A stretch of 7,598 bases of DNA, taken from positions 1 through 7,598 of the forward strand of contig CAMBJN010000065.1 of assembly GCA_945867755.1 (NCBI GenBank). The letters are read 5' to 3'. Made by a program: the position numbers and the translations under genes. Under the pieces are notes generated by a model. That model saw only the letters and a list, made by a program, of their open reading frames with translations. It did no database searches and was not told the origin of the DNA. Shown here piece by piece: positions 6,346-7,598 of this stretch. The first letter of the stretch is position 1; each line of letters starts with the position of its first letter. Source of the DNA: Polynucleobacter meluiroseus. GTDB lineage: Bacteria > Pseudomonadota > Gammaproteobacteria > Burkholderiales > Burkholderiaceae.

Positions 6346-7479
6346 TTATGCGTTCTGACGAAGAACTTGACCGTTTTGACACATCAAACAAGCTGTCACG
6401 ATGTCATCATCAGTCGGAATAGTAAGAGCTGCTTCCTTATCAACGATGAGCTTCATGAAGTCCAGAAGATTGCGGGCATAAAGTGCAGAGGCGTCTGCTG
6501 CAACCATGCTGGCTAAGTTGGTGTAACCAACTAATTTAACGCCATGCTTCACAACCACTTTGTCAGCTTCTGTGAGTGGGCAGTTACCGCCACCATTGTC
6601 ACCTTTACCTGCCGCCAAATCGATCACCACTGAACCTGGTTTCATTTGAGCAACGGTTTCTGAATGTAAAAGTGTTGGCGCTTTACGCCCTGGAATCAAG
6701 GCTGTGGCAATCACGATATCTGCTTGCTTGGCGCGCTCTGCAACTAAGGCTGCTTGACGTTGCATCCAAGACGCAGGCATTGGACGGGCATAACCACCAA
6801 CACCTTGAGCGATTTCACGTTCTTCTTCAGTTTCAAAAGGCACATCCACAAACTTACCGCCTAATGATTCGATTTGTTCTTTGGCCGCGGGGCGCACGTC
6901 TGAGGCCTCAATCACTGCGCCTAAACGCTTCGCAGTTGCAATCGCCTGCAAACCAGCAACACCTGCACCAAGAATCAATACGCGAGCAGCCTTTACTGTA
7001 CCGGCCGCCGTCATTAACATCGGCATGAAGCGTTGATATTCATTGGCAGCAACCAGTACAGCCTTGTAACCAGCAATGTTGGCTTGTGATGACAAAACAT
7101 CCAGGCTTTGAGCTCTGGTTGTTCTTGGGGCGGCTTCAAGAGCAAAAGCAGTGATGCCTTTAGCCGCCATAGCGGAATTGTTAGCGTTATCAAATGGATC
7201 AAGCATGCCCAATAAAACAGCATTTGATTTCATTTGAGCTAATTCATTGGTATCTGGTGCTCTGACTTTAAGAACGATATCTGCACCCAATGCATCAGCA
7301 GCAGAACCGATACTTGCACCAACTGCTTCATAAGCGGAATCAGGCTGGCTACTTGCGACGCCAGCATTGTTTTGAACTATCACTGTGTGACCTTGACTAA
7401 TGAATTTCTTCACTGTCTCAGGTGTGGCAGCAACGCGCGTTTCATTCGCCCGCGTCTCTAAGGGCACGCCAATGCGCAT
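6346..7479 (-). CDS. pntAA: NAD(P) transhydrogenase subunit alpha, part 1 (NAD-binding)
   Basis: This is the soluble NAD(H)-binding domain (dI) on the cytoplasmic face of the transhydrogenase. It hands hydride from NADH to NADP+ held by PntB. The 377-residue length is normal for the split form. The N-terminus MRIGVPLETRANETRVAATPETV is related to alanine dehydrogenase. The mobile RQD loop is present: R119, Q124, D127 and S130 within RTTRAQSLDVLSSQ. The Rossmann nucleotide turn is LILGAGVAGLQA (168-179), followed by a strand ending EASDVRP (191-197). VIDLAAGKGDNGGGNCPLT (285-303) is another family signature. The ATG at 7479 has GGGAGA about 6 nt upstream, and the family N-terminus confirms the start. 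It is the first gene of the operon. Upstream 7480-7598 is AT-rich, and I found no convincing promoter there. Confidence 0.98.
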   Translation of the reverse strand: MRIGVPLETRANETRVAATPETVKKFISQGHTVIVQNNAGVASSQPDSAYEAVGASIGSAADALGADIVLKVRAPDTNELAQMKSNAVLLGMLDPFDNANNSAMAAKGITAFALEAAPRTTRAQSLDVLSSQANIAGYKAVLVAANEYQRFMPMLMTAAGTVKAARVLILGAGVAGLQAIATAKRLGAVIEASDVRPAAKEQIESLGGKFVDVPFETEEEREIAQGVGGYARPMPASWMQRQAALVAERAKQADIVIATALIPGRKAPTLLHSETVAQMKPGSVVIDLAAGKGDNGGGNCPLTEADKVVVKHGVKLVGYTNLASMVAADASALYARNLLDFMKLIVDKEAALTIPTDDDIVTACLMCQNGQVLRQNA

Positions 7480-7598
7480 GGGTTTCTCCCTGTTATTGTA
7501 AAAAGTTTAAGATTACCCTAATTTTTCGGGTTTTCTGATCAAATTGAATCATCATTTTACGTTTTTTTGGTCATTTAGTGCTTTATCCTAACTTTAAT

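Noticed and set aside
6576..7223. A 150-residue plus-strand frame (6576-7028) and a 69-residue minus-strand frame (7014-7223) within pntAA
   Set aside because: Both are out-of-frame shadows of a well-supported gene with intact family motifs.
7480..7598. Promoter for the pnt operon
   Set aside because: Candidates such as TTGATC or TACAAT on the minus strand have no partner box at proper spacing, or sit too close to the ribosome site. I see nothing definite in this stretch.
1..7598. CRISPR arrays, tRNA or rRNA genes, insertion sequences, phage or defence genes
   Set aside because: Reading both strands gave no regular spaced repeats, cloverleaf sequences, transposase motifs or toxin-antitoxin pairs.

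Overview
The window most likely comes from the chromosome of a betaproteobacterium of moderate to low GC, probably Burkholderiales and Polynucleobacter-like. This rests on GroES and GroEL sequences that read as Burkholderiales type, a GGM-rich GroEL tail, and a transhydrogenase whose alpha subunit is split into two genes. The genus is an inference from remembered sequence character, not from a search.

Layout. Positions 1-1047 (minus strand) hold a two-gene unit: a degenerate EAL-domain protein followed after 5 nt by a BvgA/EvgA-like response regulator that runs off the left edge. Positions 1048-1327 are a divergent intergenic region with the groESL control signals: a -35/-10 pair that fits sigma70 and resembles sigma32, and a perfect CIRCE operator that starts on the last base of the -10 box. 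groES and groEL (1328-3300, plus) follow and end at a strong C(UUCG)G hairpin terminator that also works in reverse. Positions 3346-4525 are an AT-rich patch on the minus strand with a long imperfect inverted repeat, a very small highly basic protein, and a class I SAM-dependent methyltransferase. Neither gene has a visible Shine-Dalgarno sequence. From 4526 to 7479 (minus) lies the proton-translocating transhydrogenase operon pntAA-pntAB-pntB with its own terminator.

How the genes work together. GroES and GroEL form the essential chaperonin, here apparently under HrcA repression plus heat-shock activation. The three pnt products form one membrane complex that uses the proton gradient to drive hydride transfer from NADH to NADP+. 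The EAL protein and response regulator are probably co-expressed; the EAL domain lacks most catalytic residues, so a regulatory rather than enzymatic role is likely. The methyltransferase and the basic protein have no evident partner and sit between two terminators, as an inserted or independently evolving patch would.

Most of the window is conserved housekeeping DNA. I see no CRISPR array, insertion sequence, tRNA, rRNA or obvious defence system. The less explained parts are the degenerate EAL/regulator pair, the AT-rich patch, and several small repeats.
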